Shown piece by piece: positions 43,288 to 51,378 of a stretch of 64,000 nt of DNA. The DNA lies in NCBI RefSeq assembly GCF_014650915.1, contig NZ_BMVW01000015.1:162726-226725 (forward strand), in the 5' to 3' direction. The stretch's first letter is position 1, and every line of letters begins with the position of its first letter. The notes under the pieces were generated by a model. The model ran no database searches. It worked only from the letters and a program-made list of their open reading frames with translations, and was not told where the DNA came from. Made by a program: the position numbers and the translations under genes. The DNA comes from Streptomyces poonensis. GTDB taxonomy: Bacteria > Actinomycetota > Actinomycetes > Streptomycetales > Streptomycetaceae.

Positions 43288-43330
43288 CGTTTGAGGGGTG
43301 ACCGTCCGGTGGACGGTCACCCCTCGAACG
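43288..43330. terminator. Long bidirectional hairpin between convergent genes
   Basis: A 20-bp stem (15 perfect central pairs, GAGGGGTGACCGTCC and its complement, plus five outer pairs with one G-T) closes on a GGT loop. It lies 30 bases beyond the stop of the DUF3040 gene on the minus strand and also downstream of the plus-strand operon. Confidence 0.8.
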
Positions 43331-43360
43331 TTGCTGTAGGTGTGGGCAGCCCGGTCGGAC

Positions 43361-43753
43361 CTAGTGGCCCTGCTCGTCGCGGCGACGCTGCCAGCGCTGT
43401 TCGATGCGGTCCATCATGGAGCGGCGCTGTCGTGGGCTGCGGGCGCCGCCGGCAGCGCCGGACGGCTGCTCACCCGGCTTGGGGGCCTTGCGCCAGCCGG
43501 TGACGGCGAGCACTGCGCAGCCCAGCATGACGAGGAACCCCACCACGCTGACCCAGATGATCTCTTGTACGACCATTCCGGCCATGAGGAGCGCGATACC
43601 CACCAGGAAGCCCACGACCGCTTGGTAGACCCGTCGCCGGGTGTACGTACGCAGCCCGCTTCCCTCAAGCGCTGTCGCGAACTTGGGATCTTCGGCGTAC
43701 AGCGCTCGCTCCATCTGCTCGAGCATTCGCTGCTCGTGCTCCGAGAGCGGCAC
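43361..43753 (-). CDS. DUF3040 domain membrane protein
   Basis: A 130-residue protein of the DUF3040 family, common in actinobacteria. The N-terminal family motif is MPLSEHEQRMLEQMERALYAEDPKFATAL. Two transmembrane segments lie at about 44-62 (AVVGFLVGIALLMAGMVV) and 66-86 (IWVSVVGFLVMLGCAVLAVTG). The C-terminal tail is Arg/Gln-rich. The function is unknown; a relative (Rv2169c) lies near the dcw cluster in mycobacteria too. GTG start behind GAGGAGG; a promoter is seen 50-80 bases upstream. Confidence 0.92.
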   Translation of the reverse strand: MPLSEHEQRMLEQMERALYAEDPKFATALEGSGLRTYTRRRVYQAVVGFLVGIALLMAGMVVQEIIWVSVVGFLVMLGCAVLAVTGWRKAPKPGEQPSGAAGGARSPRQRRSMMDRIEQRWQRRRDEQGH

Positions 43754-43803
43754 GGAGTCCTCCTCATCGTGCGGTCGCCAGGGCGACCCAGGGGGTCCTC
43801 TTC

Positions 43804-43832
43804 AGGATAGGCAGGGAATCGCCCCCGTGAAA
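43804..43832 (-). promoter_or_regulatory. Promoter of the DUF3040 gene
   Basis: On the minus strand, TTTCAC (43827-43832) and TATCCT (43804-43809) are spaced 17 bases. The -10 is good, the -35 only fair. The transcript would start about 45 bases before the GTG. Confidence 0.5.
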
Positions 43833-44029
43833 CCCGCCCCTCTACGCCAATTCGCCAACCGGGACCCGTCATGGCACTCCGGTTCACTGAGGTGTGGATT
43901 CCCCGGTGACCGGCCCGTCATGCCGGACGGTCTCCCTCGATCATACGGCGCGTCGCGCCAGATCGGGGGGCCTGTGGCGTACTCCATCTGCGGACGAGCC
44001 CCTGATCAGGGCGTCGCCCGGGGAGACAC

Positions 44030-44815
44030 TCAGGCTTCGGCCGTCCCTCGCGCCTCACCCAGCACATGGAGCTGTGTGGCCACGGAGTGGAACGCGGGCA
44101 GCTCGGCCGCCGCGGCCTCCAGCTTCAGCAGCGCCTCCATGGCTCCCGGCTCGGTGTCCACGAGCACACCGGGGACCAGGTCCGCGAAGACCCGTACGCC
44201 GTGCACGGCGGCGACCGTCAGGCCCGCGTCCCCGACGAGGGCGGTGAGCTGCTCGGCGGTGAAGCGGTGCGGGACGGGGTCGCCCTCGCCCCAGCGTCCG
44301 TCCGGGTCGTCGAGCGCCCGCCTGGCCTCCTTGAAGTGACCGGCGAGGGCCCGTGCCAGCACGGCTCCGCCCAGGCCCGCGGCGAGCACGCTGAGGACGC
44401 CGCCGGGGCGCAGCGCGGCGACCGCGTTGCCGAGGCCCTCGGCGGGGTCGTCCACGTACTCCAGGACTCCGTGGCACAGCACCACGTCGTAACCGCCGCG
44501 CTCGACGACATCGAAGAGGCCGTGCGCGTCGCCCTGGACACCTCGTACCCGGTCGGCGACGCCGGCCTCGGCGGCGCGGCGCTCCAGCGCGAAGAGGGCG
44601 TTGGGGCTGGGGTCGACGACCGTGACGCGGTGGCCGAGCCCGGCCACAGGCACCGCGAAGTTGCCGCTGCCGCCTCCGGTGTCCAGCACATCGAGGACTC
44701 CCTGGCCACCGTGTGCCTCGTGCCCCGCGGCTTTGGCCCGGCGGTCGAGGGCGTCCTTCAGGACCTCCCAGACCACGGCGGTACGGAGAGAAGCGCGGGG
44801 TCGCAGGTCCGACAC
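44030..44815 (-). CDS. Class I SAM-dependent methyltransferase
   Basis: A 261-residue Rossmann-fold methyltransferase. SAM-binding motif I is VLDVLDTGGGSGNFAVPVAGLGHRVTVVDPSPNAL (about 38-72), motif II DVVLCHGVLEYVDDPAEGL and motif III LRPGGVLSVLAAG. The C-terminal part (HRFTAEQLTALVGDAGLTVAAVHGVRVFADLVPG) resembles the SmtA/tRNA-methyltransferase-like group, but the substrate is not evident. The frame extends to 44962, but the GTG at 44815 (VSDLRPRASLRTAVVWEVL) follows GAGGAGT at the right distance and starts at the conserved region. It lies downstream of the HEPN-like gene on the same strand. Confidence 0.88.
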   Translation of the reverse strand: MSDLRPRASLRTAVVWEVLKDALDRRAKAAGHEAHGGQGVLDVLDTGGGSGNFAVPVAGLGHRVTVVDPSPNALFALERRAAEAGVADRVRGVQGDAHGLFDVVERGGYDVVLCHGVLEYVDDPAEGLGNAVAALRPGGVLSVLAAGLGGAVLARALAGHFKEARRALDDPDGRWGEGDPVPHRFTAEQLTALVGDAGLTVAAVHGVRVFADLVPGVLVDTEPGAMEALLKLEAAAAELPAFHSVATQLHVLGEARGTAEA

Positions 44816-44983
44816 GGCAGTTGACTCCTCGGCACGGCACCGCCTGCTGTGCGGCGGAGCGATGGGCGGCTTGCCTCCGCCCGCGCCGGGTGGCCGCGGC
44901 GGAGCGTACGGCGCTCCCCACCCTAATGGGAAGTCAGAGGAGGCCCGCATCCCCGCCACCACCTAGCGTGCCTCCGGCGCCGC

Positions 44984-45541
44984 TCAGCCCGCGTGCGGCA
45001 CGTCCGGGGCGTCCGGCACATCCGGGTCTCCGTCCCGCCGGGACCGGGGCAGGACGGGCTGGAGGACCAGCATGCGCTCGACGATGCGGAGGAACATCTC
45101 CACGTCGCGTATGAGGTCGTCGGCGTCGCGGGCGCTCGCGGCGTTCCGGATGCCGGCCTCGGCGCGGGCGCGGCGGGGGGCGCCGGAGGCGAATAAGGCG
45201 CTCCACTCGGTGAGTTCGGGCGCGATCTCGGGGAGCACTTCCCAGGCGCTCCTGATGCGGGCCCGGCGCCGGGGGCCGGTCTCCGGCCGGCCGCGCGCGG
45301 CGAGCACGGCGGCGGCGGTGCGCAGTGCGGCGAGGTGGGCCGTGGCGTACCGCTCGTTGGGCGCTTCCAGCCCGGCCGCCTCGTCGAGGCCGGCGCGGGC
45401 CTGGGCGAGCAGATCGAGGGCGGCGGGCGGAGCCGTGGCCCGGCGGAGCACGGGGTGCACGTCGCTCGCCGGGCCGGTCAGTGAGGGGGCAGGGCCGGTG
45501 GCACGGCGCCGGCCTGCGGCGCGGGCGTGGTGGCTGGCCAT
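44984..45541 (-). CDS. SAV_6107-type HEPN domain protein
   Basis: A 185-residue helical protein matching the actinobacterial SAV_6107 family of HEPN-domain proteins. The core runs from LDLLAQARAGLDEAAGLEAPNERYATAHLAALRTAAAVLAARGRP through RIRSAWEVLPEIAPELTEWSALFASGAPRRARAEAGI and ends with DADDLIRDVEMFLRIVERML. HEPN proteins often bind nucleotides or act as RNases in toxin systems; the RxxxxH RNase motif is not evident, and no MNT antitoxin is adjacent. The frame opens at 45655, but the ATG at 45541 follows AGGAGG. The function is unknown. It is divergent from the ABC-like operon. Confidence 0.82.
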   Translation of the reverse strand: MASHHARAAGRRRATGPAPSLTGPASDVHPVLRRATAPPAALDLLAQARAGLDEAAGLEAPNERYATAHLAALRTAAAVLAARGRPETGPRRRARIRSAWEVLPEIAPELTEWSALFASGAPRRARAEAGIRNAASARDADDLIRDVEMFLRIVERMLVLQPVLPRSRRDGDPDVPDAPDVPHAG

Positions 45542-45642
45542 GACGAACCTCCTGTCGTCTGCGTGACGGCACGCCCCTGACGAAGGTGCCGTATGTGCCC
45601 ATCGTGAGGTATGGCACTGACAATCCGTTCTGACCTGGACTT

Positions 45643-45671
45643 TTGCCTCGCTCACAGGTACGGAGTAGTTT
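45643..45671 (+). promoter_or_regulatory. Promoter of the ABC-like / YhgE / TetR operon
   Basis: TTGCCT (45643-45648) and TAGTTT (45666-45671) are spaced exactly 17 bases. The transcript would start near 45678, inside the palindrome just downstream. Confidence 0.6.
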
Positions 45672-45675
45672 TTGA

Positions 45676-45689
45676 ACTGACCAGTCAGT
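45676..45689 (+). promoter_or_regulatory. Probable TetR-family operator
   Basis: ACTGAC-CA-GTCAGT is a 6-bp inverted repeat with a two-base centre. It covers the expected transcription start of the operon whose third gene encodes a TetR-family regulator. Position and symmetry suggest autorepression. Confidence 0.6.
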
Positions 45690-45744
45690 GCAAAAGTGGG
45701 GGCCCGGCCGGGCCGGCGCTCCCGATCAGGGCAGCGAGGGGTAC

Positions 45745-46557
45745 ATGGACGAGCCTCAACGGCCCCACGGCGACACCGCAGGGGCCGAGGGCGTGGCCGT
45801 CGAGGCCGAGGGCCTCGGGCTGAAGGGGCCGCGTGGCTGGGCCTTCCGGGGAGTCGGGTTCCACGCGGCGGCCGGCGCGCTCGTCGCGATCGAGGGCCCC
45901 TCGGGGTCGGGCCGGACCTGTCTGCTGCTGGCGCTCACCGGCCGGATGAGGTTCTCGGAGGGGCACGCCGAGGTCGGGCCGCACCGGCTGCCCCGGCACA
46001 TGGCGGCCGTCCGCCGGATCGGCGCGCTCGCCCACGTCCCCGGCGTCACCGATCTGGACCCGGCCCTGACCGTCGGCGAGCACCTGCGGGAACGGGCGCT
46101 GCTGGAGCGGCGGTTCGGCGGCTCCGTGCGCGGCTCGCTGCGCGGGCTGCTGCGGCCCCGGGCCGGCGTGACCGCTGAGGCGACGCCGCGCGTCGAGGGC
46201 GCGCTGGCCGCTGCCGGACTCGCCCCGGAGACGCTGCCCAAGGGGTCCCGTACCGCCGTACGCGATCTCGAACGGCTGGAGGCGCTGCGGCTGTCCGTGG
46301 CGCTCGCGCTGATCGGCCGGCCCCGTCTCCTCGGCGTGGACGACGTCGCCCTGAAGCTCTCCGACGCCGAACGGAGCGAGGCGTGGGCCCTGTTGGGGTC
46401 CCTTGCCGCGGCCGGGACCACGGTGCTGGCGGTGTGCAGCGAGGCCCCCGAGGGGGCGGTCCGCGTCCGGACCTCCGACGCCCACGAGGAACCGGCCCCC
46501 ACGAACGACGACAGCGAGGAGACGGCGGATGCGCTCGCCGAGGCTGGCCGCGCTTGA
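45745..46557 (+). CDS. ABC-transporter-like ATPase with altered catalytic motifs
   Basis: A 270-residue protein with an ABC ATPase fold. Walker A reads GPSGSGRT (residues 51-58): the invariant Lys is Arg57. No LSGGQ signature is found where expected; the stretch is DLERLEALRLSVALALIG. Walker B is PRLLGVDD, with Asp in place of the catalytic Glu. The overall spacing (Q-loop region HVPGVTDLDPALTVGEHLRERALL) still fits an ABC protein. ATP hydrolysis may be weak or absent. The start is the ATG at 45745 behind GAGGGG; the GTG at 45688 would overlap the operator. The 3' end overlaps the YhgE/Pip gene by 29 bases, so the two are co-translated. Confidence 0.82.
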   Translation: MDEPQRPHGDTAGAEGVAVEAEGLGLKGPRGWAFRGVGFHAAAGALVAIEGPSGSGRTCLLLALTGRMRFSEGHAEVGPHRLPRHMAAVRRIGALAHVPGVTDLDPALTVGEHLRERALLERRFGGSVRGSLRGLLRPRAGVTAEATPRVEGALAAAGLAPETLPKGSRTAVRDLERLEALRLSVALALIGRPRLLGVDDVALKLSDAERSEAWALLGSLAAAGTTVLAVCSEAPEGAVRVRTSDAHEEPAPTNDDSEETADALAEAGRA

Positions 46558-48613
46558 GCTCAGGCGGTTCGGCAGGGGAAGGCTCCCGCGCGCGGCGCTG
46601 GCCTCGCTCCTGCTGCTGCCGCTGCTGTACGGCGCCCTGTACCTGTGGTCCTTCTGGGACCCGTACGGCCGTCTGGACCGCGTGCCCGTGGCGCTGGTGA
46701 ACGACGACAAGGGGACGACGGCGGACGGGGAGAGGCTCACCGCGGGCGACGACATCGCCGAGCGGCTGCGGGACAGCGACGTGTTCGACTGGCACGAGGT
46801 GAGCGCCGAGGAGGCGCGCGCGGGTGTCGAGGACGGCACCTACTACCTGTCGCTGACCATGCCCGCCGGCTTCAGCGAGCGGATCGCGTCCAGTTCCGGC
46901 GACTCGCCCGAGACGGGCGCCCTCCAGGTGCGGACGAACGACGCGAACAACTACATCGTCGGGCAGCTCTCCCGGACGGTGTTCGCGGAGGTGCGCACGG
47001 CCGCGTCCACGAAGGCGTCGCGGACGTTCCTGGACCGGATCTTCATCTCGTTCTCCGACCTCCACGACGAGACGCAGAAGGCCGCCGAGGGGGCCGACGA
47101 CCTCAAGGGCGGGATCGGGAAGGCCGAGCAGGGCTCCCAGGACCTCGCGGACGGGCTCGCGGACGCCAAGGAGGGCAGCGGCGACCTGGCGGGCGGCCTG
47201 AAGAGGCTCGACAGCGGCGCCGGAGACCTGGAGCAGGGCTCGGCGCAGGTCGCGGCGGGCACCCGGACGCTCGCCGAGAAGGTCGGCGGCGCGGCGGACC
47301 AGGTGCGGCCCTTCCTGGAGAAGAACGGCAGGACGATCGCGGACACGGCGAACCTGGTGGCCGACTCCGCGGGCGTGATCCGCGACCACCTGGACGCGTT
47401 CGTGAAGGCCGCCCCGGCAGCGGCGAGCGGCACCCGTACGGCCTCCGAGGCGCTCGACGACGTGTACGGCAGGCGCTGTGCGGAGCAGCCCGTGCCCGAC
47501 CCGGCCTGCGACGACCTGAAGAAGGCCAAGGAGGCGGCGGCCGACGCGGCGACGCTCGCCGCGGACGTCGACACGGTGGTGCGGGACCACGGCGGGGACA
47601 TGCGGGCCCTCGACCAGGACCTGGTGACCCTCCAGCGGCAGGCCAGGGCCCTCGCCGAGGCGGCGCCCCACCTCTCCGACGACCTCGACGACGCGGTCGC
47701 CAAGATCGACGCGCTCGACGAGGGCGCCGCACGCGTCGCCGAGGGCGCGAAGACGCTGCACACCGGCCTCGGCACGGCCGAGGAGGGCGCGATGGACCTC
47801 GACACGGGCGTCGGCGAGCTGAAGGCGGGCGCGGCGGACCTCAAGGGGGGCCTGTACAAGCTGGTCGACGGCTCCGGGAAACTCGCGGGCGGACTGCACG
47901 ACGGCGCCGACAAGATTCCCGACTACGGCGAGGACGACCGCGACCGGCGCACCGAGGTGATGGCCGACCCGGTCCGGCTGGCCTCCAGTGACCTGCACAA
48001 GGCGCCCAACTACGGCACCGGCTTCGCCCCGTACTTCATCCCGCTGTCCCTCTGGGTGGGCGCGATGGTGGCGTACATGCTGATCCCACCGCTCAACCGG
48101 CGCGCGCTCGCGGCGGGCGCCTCCGCGTGGCGGATCGCGCTGGCGGGCTGGCTGCCGGTGGCCGCCCTGGGGACGCTGCAGGTGGCGGCCCTGATGTCGG
48201 TGCTCCATTGGGCGCTGGGTCTGGAGATGGCGCGGGCGGCCGGGACGGTGGGTTTCCTGTTCCTGGTGACGGCGTGCTTCGCGGCGATCGTGCAGTGGCT
48301 CAACGCGCGCTTCGGGGCGGCGGGCCGGATCCTCGTCCTGGCGTTCCTGATGCTTCAGCTGACGTCCGCGGGCGGCACGTATCCCGTGCAGACCAGTCCG
48401 GGCTTCTTCAACGCCGTCCACCCCTTCCTGCCCATGAGTCACGTCGTCGAGGCCCTCCGGCGGCTCATCACGGGCGGCGGTCTCGGCCCGGTCTGGCAGG
48501 CGTGCGCCGTGCTGGCGGCCTTCACCGCGGGCGCCCTCGCGCTGACCGCCCTGGCCGCCCGCCGCAAGCAGGTGTGGACCCTCGACCGACTGCACCCGGA
48601 ACTGAGCCTGTGA
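46529..48613 (+). CDS. YhgE/Pip-family membrane protein (ABC-2 superfamily)
   Basis: A 694-residue protein of the YhgE/Pip family, related to ABC-2 permeases, type VII-associated EsaA and phage infection protein. One transmembrane segment is near the N-terminus (about 23-45, ALASLLLLPLLYGALYLWSF). A domain with VPVALVNDDKGTTADG follows. A long extracytoplasmic helical region (about 190-480) has repeated GxxDLxxGLxxxxxGxxxLxxG units. Five C-terminal transmembrane segments end at TALAARRKQVWTLDRLHPELSL. The ATG lies inside the 3' end of the ABC-like gene with GAGGAG before it. Together they look like a transporter-like complex under TetR control; the cargo is unknown. Confidence 0.9.
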   Translation: MRSPRLAALELRRFGRGRLPRAALASLLLLPLLYGALYLWSFWDPYGRLDRVPVALVNDDKGTTADGERLTAGDDIAERLRDSDVFDWHEVSAEEARAGVEDGTYYLSLTMPAGFSERIASSSGDSPETGALQVRTNDANNYIVGQLSRTVFAEVRTAASTKASRTFLDRIFISFSDLHDETQKAAEGADDLKGGIGKAEQGSQDLADGLADAKEGSGDLAGGLKRLDSGAGDLEQGSAQVAAGTRTLAEKVGGAADQVRPFLEKNGRTIADTANLVADSAGVIRDHLDAFVKAAPAAASGTRTASEALDDVYGRRCAEQPVPDPACDDLKKAKEAAADAATLAADVDTVVRDHGGDMRALDQDLVTLQRQARALAEAAPHLSDDLDDAVAKIDALDEGAARVAEGAKTLHTGLGTAEEGAMDLDTGVGELKAGAADLKGGLYKLVDGSGKLAGGLHDGADKIPDYGEDDRDRRTEVMADPVRLASSDLHKAPNYGTGFAPYFIPLSLWVGAMVAYMLIPPLNRRALAAGASAWRIALAGWLPVAALGTLQVAALMSVLHWALGLEMARAAGTVGFLFLVTACFAAIVQWLNARFGAAGRILVLAFLMLQLTSAGGTYPVQTSPGFFNAVHPFLPMSHVVEALRRLITGGGLGPVWQACAVLAAFTAGALALTALAARRKQVWTLDRLHPELSL

Positions 48614-48648
48614 CCGCGCGGGCGCCGTCTGCTGTGAGAATCGACGCC

Positions 48649-49281
48649 ATGGAAAGCAGCACGGCCACGTCAGGGGGCGGCAGCAGCCGTCGCGAGGCGA
48701 CCCGGCAGAAGCTCTACGAAGCTGCCGTCACCCTCATCGCCGAACAAGGGTTCTCCGCCACCACGGTGGACGAGATCGCCGAGCGCGCGGGGGTGGCCAA
48801 GGGCACCGTCTACTACAACTTCGCGAGCAAGTCGGTCCTCTTCGAGGAACTGCTCCGGCACGGAGTGGGCCTCCTCACCGCCTCCCTCCGGGAGGCGGCC
48901 GAGCGCACCGCCGGCGAGGGCGGCAGCAGGGTCGACGCCCTGGACGCGATGATCCGGGCCGGACTCGTGTTCATCGACCGCTATCCGGCCTTCACCCAGC
49001 TGTACGTGGCGGAGCTGTGGCGCACCAACCGGGCCTGGCAGTCCACGCTGCTGGTGGTGCGCCAGGAGGCGGTCGCGGTCGTCGAGGACGTGCTGCGGGA
49101 GGGCATCGCCAGCGGTGAGCTGAGCGAGGAACTCGACATCCCGCTGACCGCGGCGGCACTGGTGGGCATGGTGCTGGTGGCCGCCCTGGACTGGCAGGCG
49201 TTCCAGCCGGAGCGTTCGCTGGACGAGGTGCACGCGGCGCTGTCCCGGCTGCTGCAGGGGCGGGTGAGCGGCGGCCGTTAG
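48649..49281 (+). CDS. TetR/AcrR-family transcriptional regulator
   Basis: A 210-residue regulator. The N-terminal helix-turn-helix is RREATRQKLYEAAVTLIAEQGFSATTVDEIAERAGVAKGTVYYNFASKSVLFEELLR (about 12-68). The rest is a helical ligand-binding domain (VDALDAMIRAGLVFIDRYPAFTQLYVAELW). It is the third gene of the operon and most likely represses it through the palindrome at 45676-45689. The start is uncertain: GTG at 48610 overlaps the YhgE stop (GTGA), GTG at 48634 and ATG at 48649 are in frame, and none has a strong ribosome site. The ATG is chosen because the conserved fold begins just after it. A strong hairpin follows. Confidence 0.9.
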   Translation: MESSTATSGGGSSRREATRQKLYEAAVTLIAEQGFSATTVDEIAERAGVAKGTVYYNFASKSVLFEELLRHGVGLLTASLREAAERTAGEGGSRVDALDAMIRAGLVFIDRYPAFTQLYVAELWRTNRAWQSTLLVVRQEAVAVVEDVLREGIASGELSEELDIPLTAAALVGMVLVAALDWQAFQPERSLDEVHAALSRLLQGRVSGGR

Positions 49282-49324
49282 CGCGCGGGCCGCGGGGCCG
49301 TGCTGACGGCCGGGACCCATGACG

Positions 49325-49378
49325 AAGCGCCGGTCCGCTGTGGCCACGTCCCCCGCGAGCCACCCCGGACCGGCGCTT
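49325..49378 (+). terminator. Terminator after the TetR operon
   Basis: AAGCGCCGGTCCG (49325-49337) pairs perfectly with CGGACCGGCGCTT (49366-49378) across a 28-base loop that is itself partly self-complementary. A short T-run (CTTTC) follows. Confidence 0.6.
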
Positions 49379-49387
49379 TCGCCGTAC

Positions 49388-49453
49388 TCCCCCGTTCCCC
49401 CGTTCCCCCGTGTCCCCCGCGCTCCCCCGTGTGGTCTCCCCCGGAACTCCCCC
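49388..49453. repeat. Seven runs of C5-C6 (G-quadruplex-capable on the minus strand)
   Basis: C-runs begin at 49388, 49396, 49404, 49413, 49423, 49437 and 49449, separated by 3-9 bases, mostly GTT or GTGT. The minus strand therefore has seven G5 runs with short loops, a very strong quadruplex pattern. Confidence 0.75.
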
Positions 49454-49757
49454 GTGCCTCGCTTCCGCCGGCTGTGGGGCTCGGCGGAAGGAGCGGCCAA
49501 GGGCGCGCGCACCGTTCCGCCGCCCCGTGCCGGCGGTGCCGGAGCCGCGCCCCTTTCCGTGCCTCCACTCTCTCGTTCGCGCAGGTCGGGACCCATCCGC
49601 GCGCGTACTCATCTCATCGAATAGGTACGGATACTCAGACCTGCGTGCTCACCCCCAGAACACACCGTCACCGACTGGTGACGTTCGCGTCCGTATCCGA
49701 ACTCATCCGCCCGTCCCGTACTCCCGGGCCTCCGGCCGGGCTGTCGGTGGCGGCCGA

Positions 49758-49763
49758 TAAAGT
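49758..49763 (+). promoter_or_regulatory. -10 element (TAAAGT) for a leaderless gene
   Basis: TAAAGT ends seven bases before the ATG at 49771. No Shine-Dalgarno precedes the ATG and no clear -35 is seen. Confidence 0.45.
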
Positions 49764-49770
49764 CGCCCGC

Positions 49771-51285
49771 ATGGCACGGATTGCGGTGATCGGCGCCGGG
49801 ATGGGCGCGATGGCGGCCGCCGCCCGGCTGGCCGTCGCGGGCCACCGGGTGGTGGTGTACGAGCGGACGGAGACGTACGGCGGGGCGGTGGGCCGCTTCG
49901 AGCGGGACGGCTTCGCCTTCGACACCGGCCCCGGTCTGCTGCCGCTGCCCGCCGTCTACCGCGACCTGTTCATCAAGACCGGCAAGGAGCCGCTGGAGGA
50001 GTGCGTCGAGCTGGTCCGGGTGGACCCGGCCGCGCGGCACGTCTTCCCGGACGGCACGGACGTCCTCCTGCCGAACGCCTCGCGCGCGGGCGCGGTCGGC
50101 GCACTGAACACGGCACTCGGATCGGGCGCGGGCGACCGGTGGGGCGACTTCCTGGTACGGGCCCGCGAGGCCTGGGACCGGACACGGCGGCCGCTGCTGG
50201 AGGAGCCCCTGTGGGCCGACTGGCAGGTGCTCGGCGAGCGCGAGCCGTACCCGGCGGTGCCCCACAGGCGGCTGCTGCGCACCCGGCGGGCGAGCACGCT
50301 CGCCGAGATCGGCGCGTACGAGCTGCGCGATGCGCGTCTCACGGCCCTCCTGGAGAGCCACGCGCTGGCGTACGGCCTGGATCCGCGGACCGCTCCGGCG
50401 AGCGCGGCCGTGCTGCCGTACATGGACCACGCCTTCGGCACCTGGTACGTGCGCGGCGGGATGCGGGAGCTGGCGCGGGCCCTGTACGAACGGTGCCGGG
50501 CGCGCCGGGTGGAGTTCGTGTTCGGCGCCGAGGTCGTCCGGATCGTCGAGAAGGACGGGCGGGCCGCCGGGCTGGAGTTGGCCGACCGTACGGTCGCTGA
50601 GGCGGATCACGTGGTCGCCGCTGTGGCCCCCGCGCGCGTGGCCGGTCTGACGGAGCGTCCGCTCCAGGAGGACGGCGACGTACGGCCCGGGCGCCGGCCG
50701 GCGCTCGCCGGGCGGTTCACCGTGCTGCTGGCCCTGCGCGGCGGGCCGGAGGCCGGTGCGGCGCACCGCACGGTCGTGCACGCTCCCGACCGCGCCGCGG
50801 AGCTGGACTTCCTGAGCGGCCGGGCCGGCGCCGGCGACCCGGCACGCCCCACGGTGACCGTGCTGCGCCCGGACGACCCGGCCCTGCGGCCGGACGACGG
50901 GCACGAGTCGGTGGTGGTGTCGGCGGCGGCCCCGCTCACGGCCGGCCGGGAGGCCGCCGGCACGGCGGAGCGGTTCGCGGAACTCCTCGTCACCGCCGCG
51001 GAGTCAGCCGTTCCCGGGCTGCGGGAGCGCCTCCTGTGGCGCGAGGTGCGCACCCCCGCCCACACCGCGCGCGAGACGGGTGCCGAGGACGGCTCCGTGT
51101 CGCCGCCCGCGCTCGCCGCGGCCGAGGGCCGCTTCCTGCTGCCGGGCAACACCACCCGCCTCCCCGGGCTCTACCTGGCCGGCGGCTGGGCGCACCCGGG
51201 CGGCGGCCTGCCGCACGCGGGCATGTCGGGCGCGCTGGTCGCGGGGCTGATCGTGGAGGGACCGGACTTCCGCGGCTCTCAGTGA
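49771..51285 (+). CDS. Phytoene-dehydrogenase-like FAD-dependent oxidoreductase
   Basis: A 504-residue flavoprotein of the CrtI/phytoene desaturase-like group. The N-terminal FAD-binding Rossmann motif is IAVIGAGMGAMAAAARLAVAGHRVVVYERTETYGGAVGRFERDGFAFDTGPGLLPLP. A central YMDHAFGTWYVRGGMRELARALYERC is typical of the family. The C-terminal FAD motif is LPGLYLAGGWAHPGGGLPHAGMSGALVAGLIV. No other carotenoid genes are nearby, so the substrate may be something else. The frame opens far upstream, but the ATG at 49771 starts the Rossmann fold directly and has a -10 seven bases before, implying a leaderless transcript. Confidence 0.88.
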   Translation: MARIAVIGAGMGAMAAAARLAVAGHRVVVYERTETYGGAVGRFERDGFAFDTGPGLLPLPAVYRDLFIKTGKEPLEECVELVRVDPAARHVFPDGTDVLLPNASRAGAVGALNTALGSGAGDRWGDFLVRAREAWDRTRRPLLEEPLWADWQVLGEREPYPAVPHRRLLRTRRASTLAEIGAYELRDARLTALLESHALAYGLDPRTAPASAAVLPYMDHAFGTWYVRGGMRELARALYERCRARRVEFVFGAEVVRIVEKDGRAAGLELADRTVAEADHVVAAVAPARVAGLTERPLQEDGDVRPGRRPALAGRFTVLLALRGGPEAGAAHRTVVHAPDRAAELDFLSGRAGAGDPARPTVTVLRPDDPALRPDDGHESVVVSAAAPLTAGREAAGTAERFAELLVTAAESAVPGLRERLLWREVRTPAHTARETGAEDGSVSPPALAAAEGRFLLPGNTTRLPGLYLAGGWAHPGGGLPHAGMSGALVAGLIVEGPDFRGSQ

Positions 51286-51341
51286 GCCATCGGCACCGAT
51301 GACCCGTGGGCGCCGGTCGGTACCTCGGCACCGGTCTGTCC

Positions 51342-51368
51342 GGCAGTACCGGCAGTACCGGCAGTACC
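51342..51368. repeat. Three tandem 9-bp repeats after the Tyr/Gln-rich membrane-protein gene
   Basis: GGCAGTACC is repeated three times without interruption, and a further related CAGTACCGG sits at the gene's own last codons (51380-51388). The array begins 11 bases beyond the stop codon on the minus strand. Confidence 0.8.
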
Positions 51369-51378
51369 GGCCGACCCG

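Larger units (their letters stand above)
49282..49770 (+). other. Spacer holding a terminator and C-tract array
   Basis: A 489-base region without a credible gene. It contains a 13-bp terminator stem (49325-49378), seven runs of five or six C (49388-49453), and the -10 of the next gene (49758-49763). The rest shows nothing recognisable. Confidence 0.6.

Noticed and set aside
44984..45541. HEPN-MNT toxin-antitoxin system
   Set aside because: No MNT nucleotidyltransferase is adjacent and the HEPN RNase motif is not evident.
49771..51285. A carotenoid biosynthesis cluster around the phytoene-dehydrogenase-like gene
   Set aside because: No crtB, crtE, crtY or sigma factor genes nearby; the single oxidoreductase cannot define a cluster.
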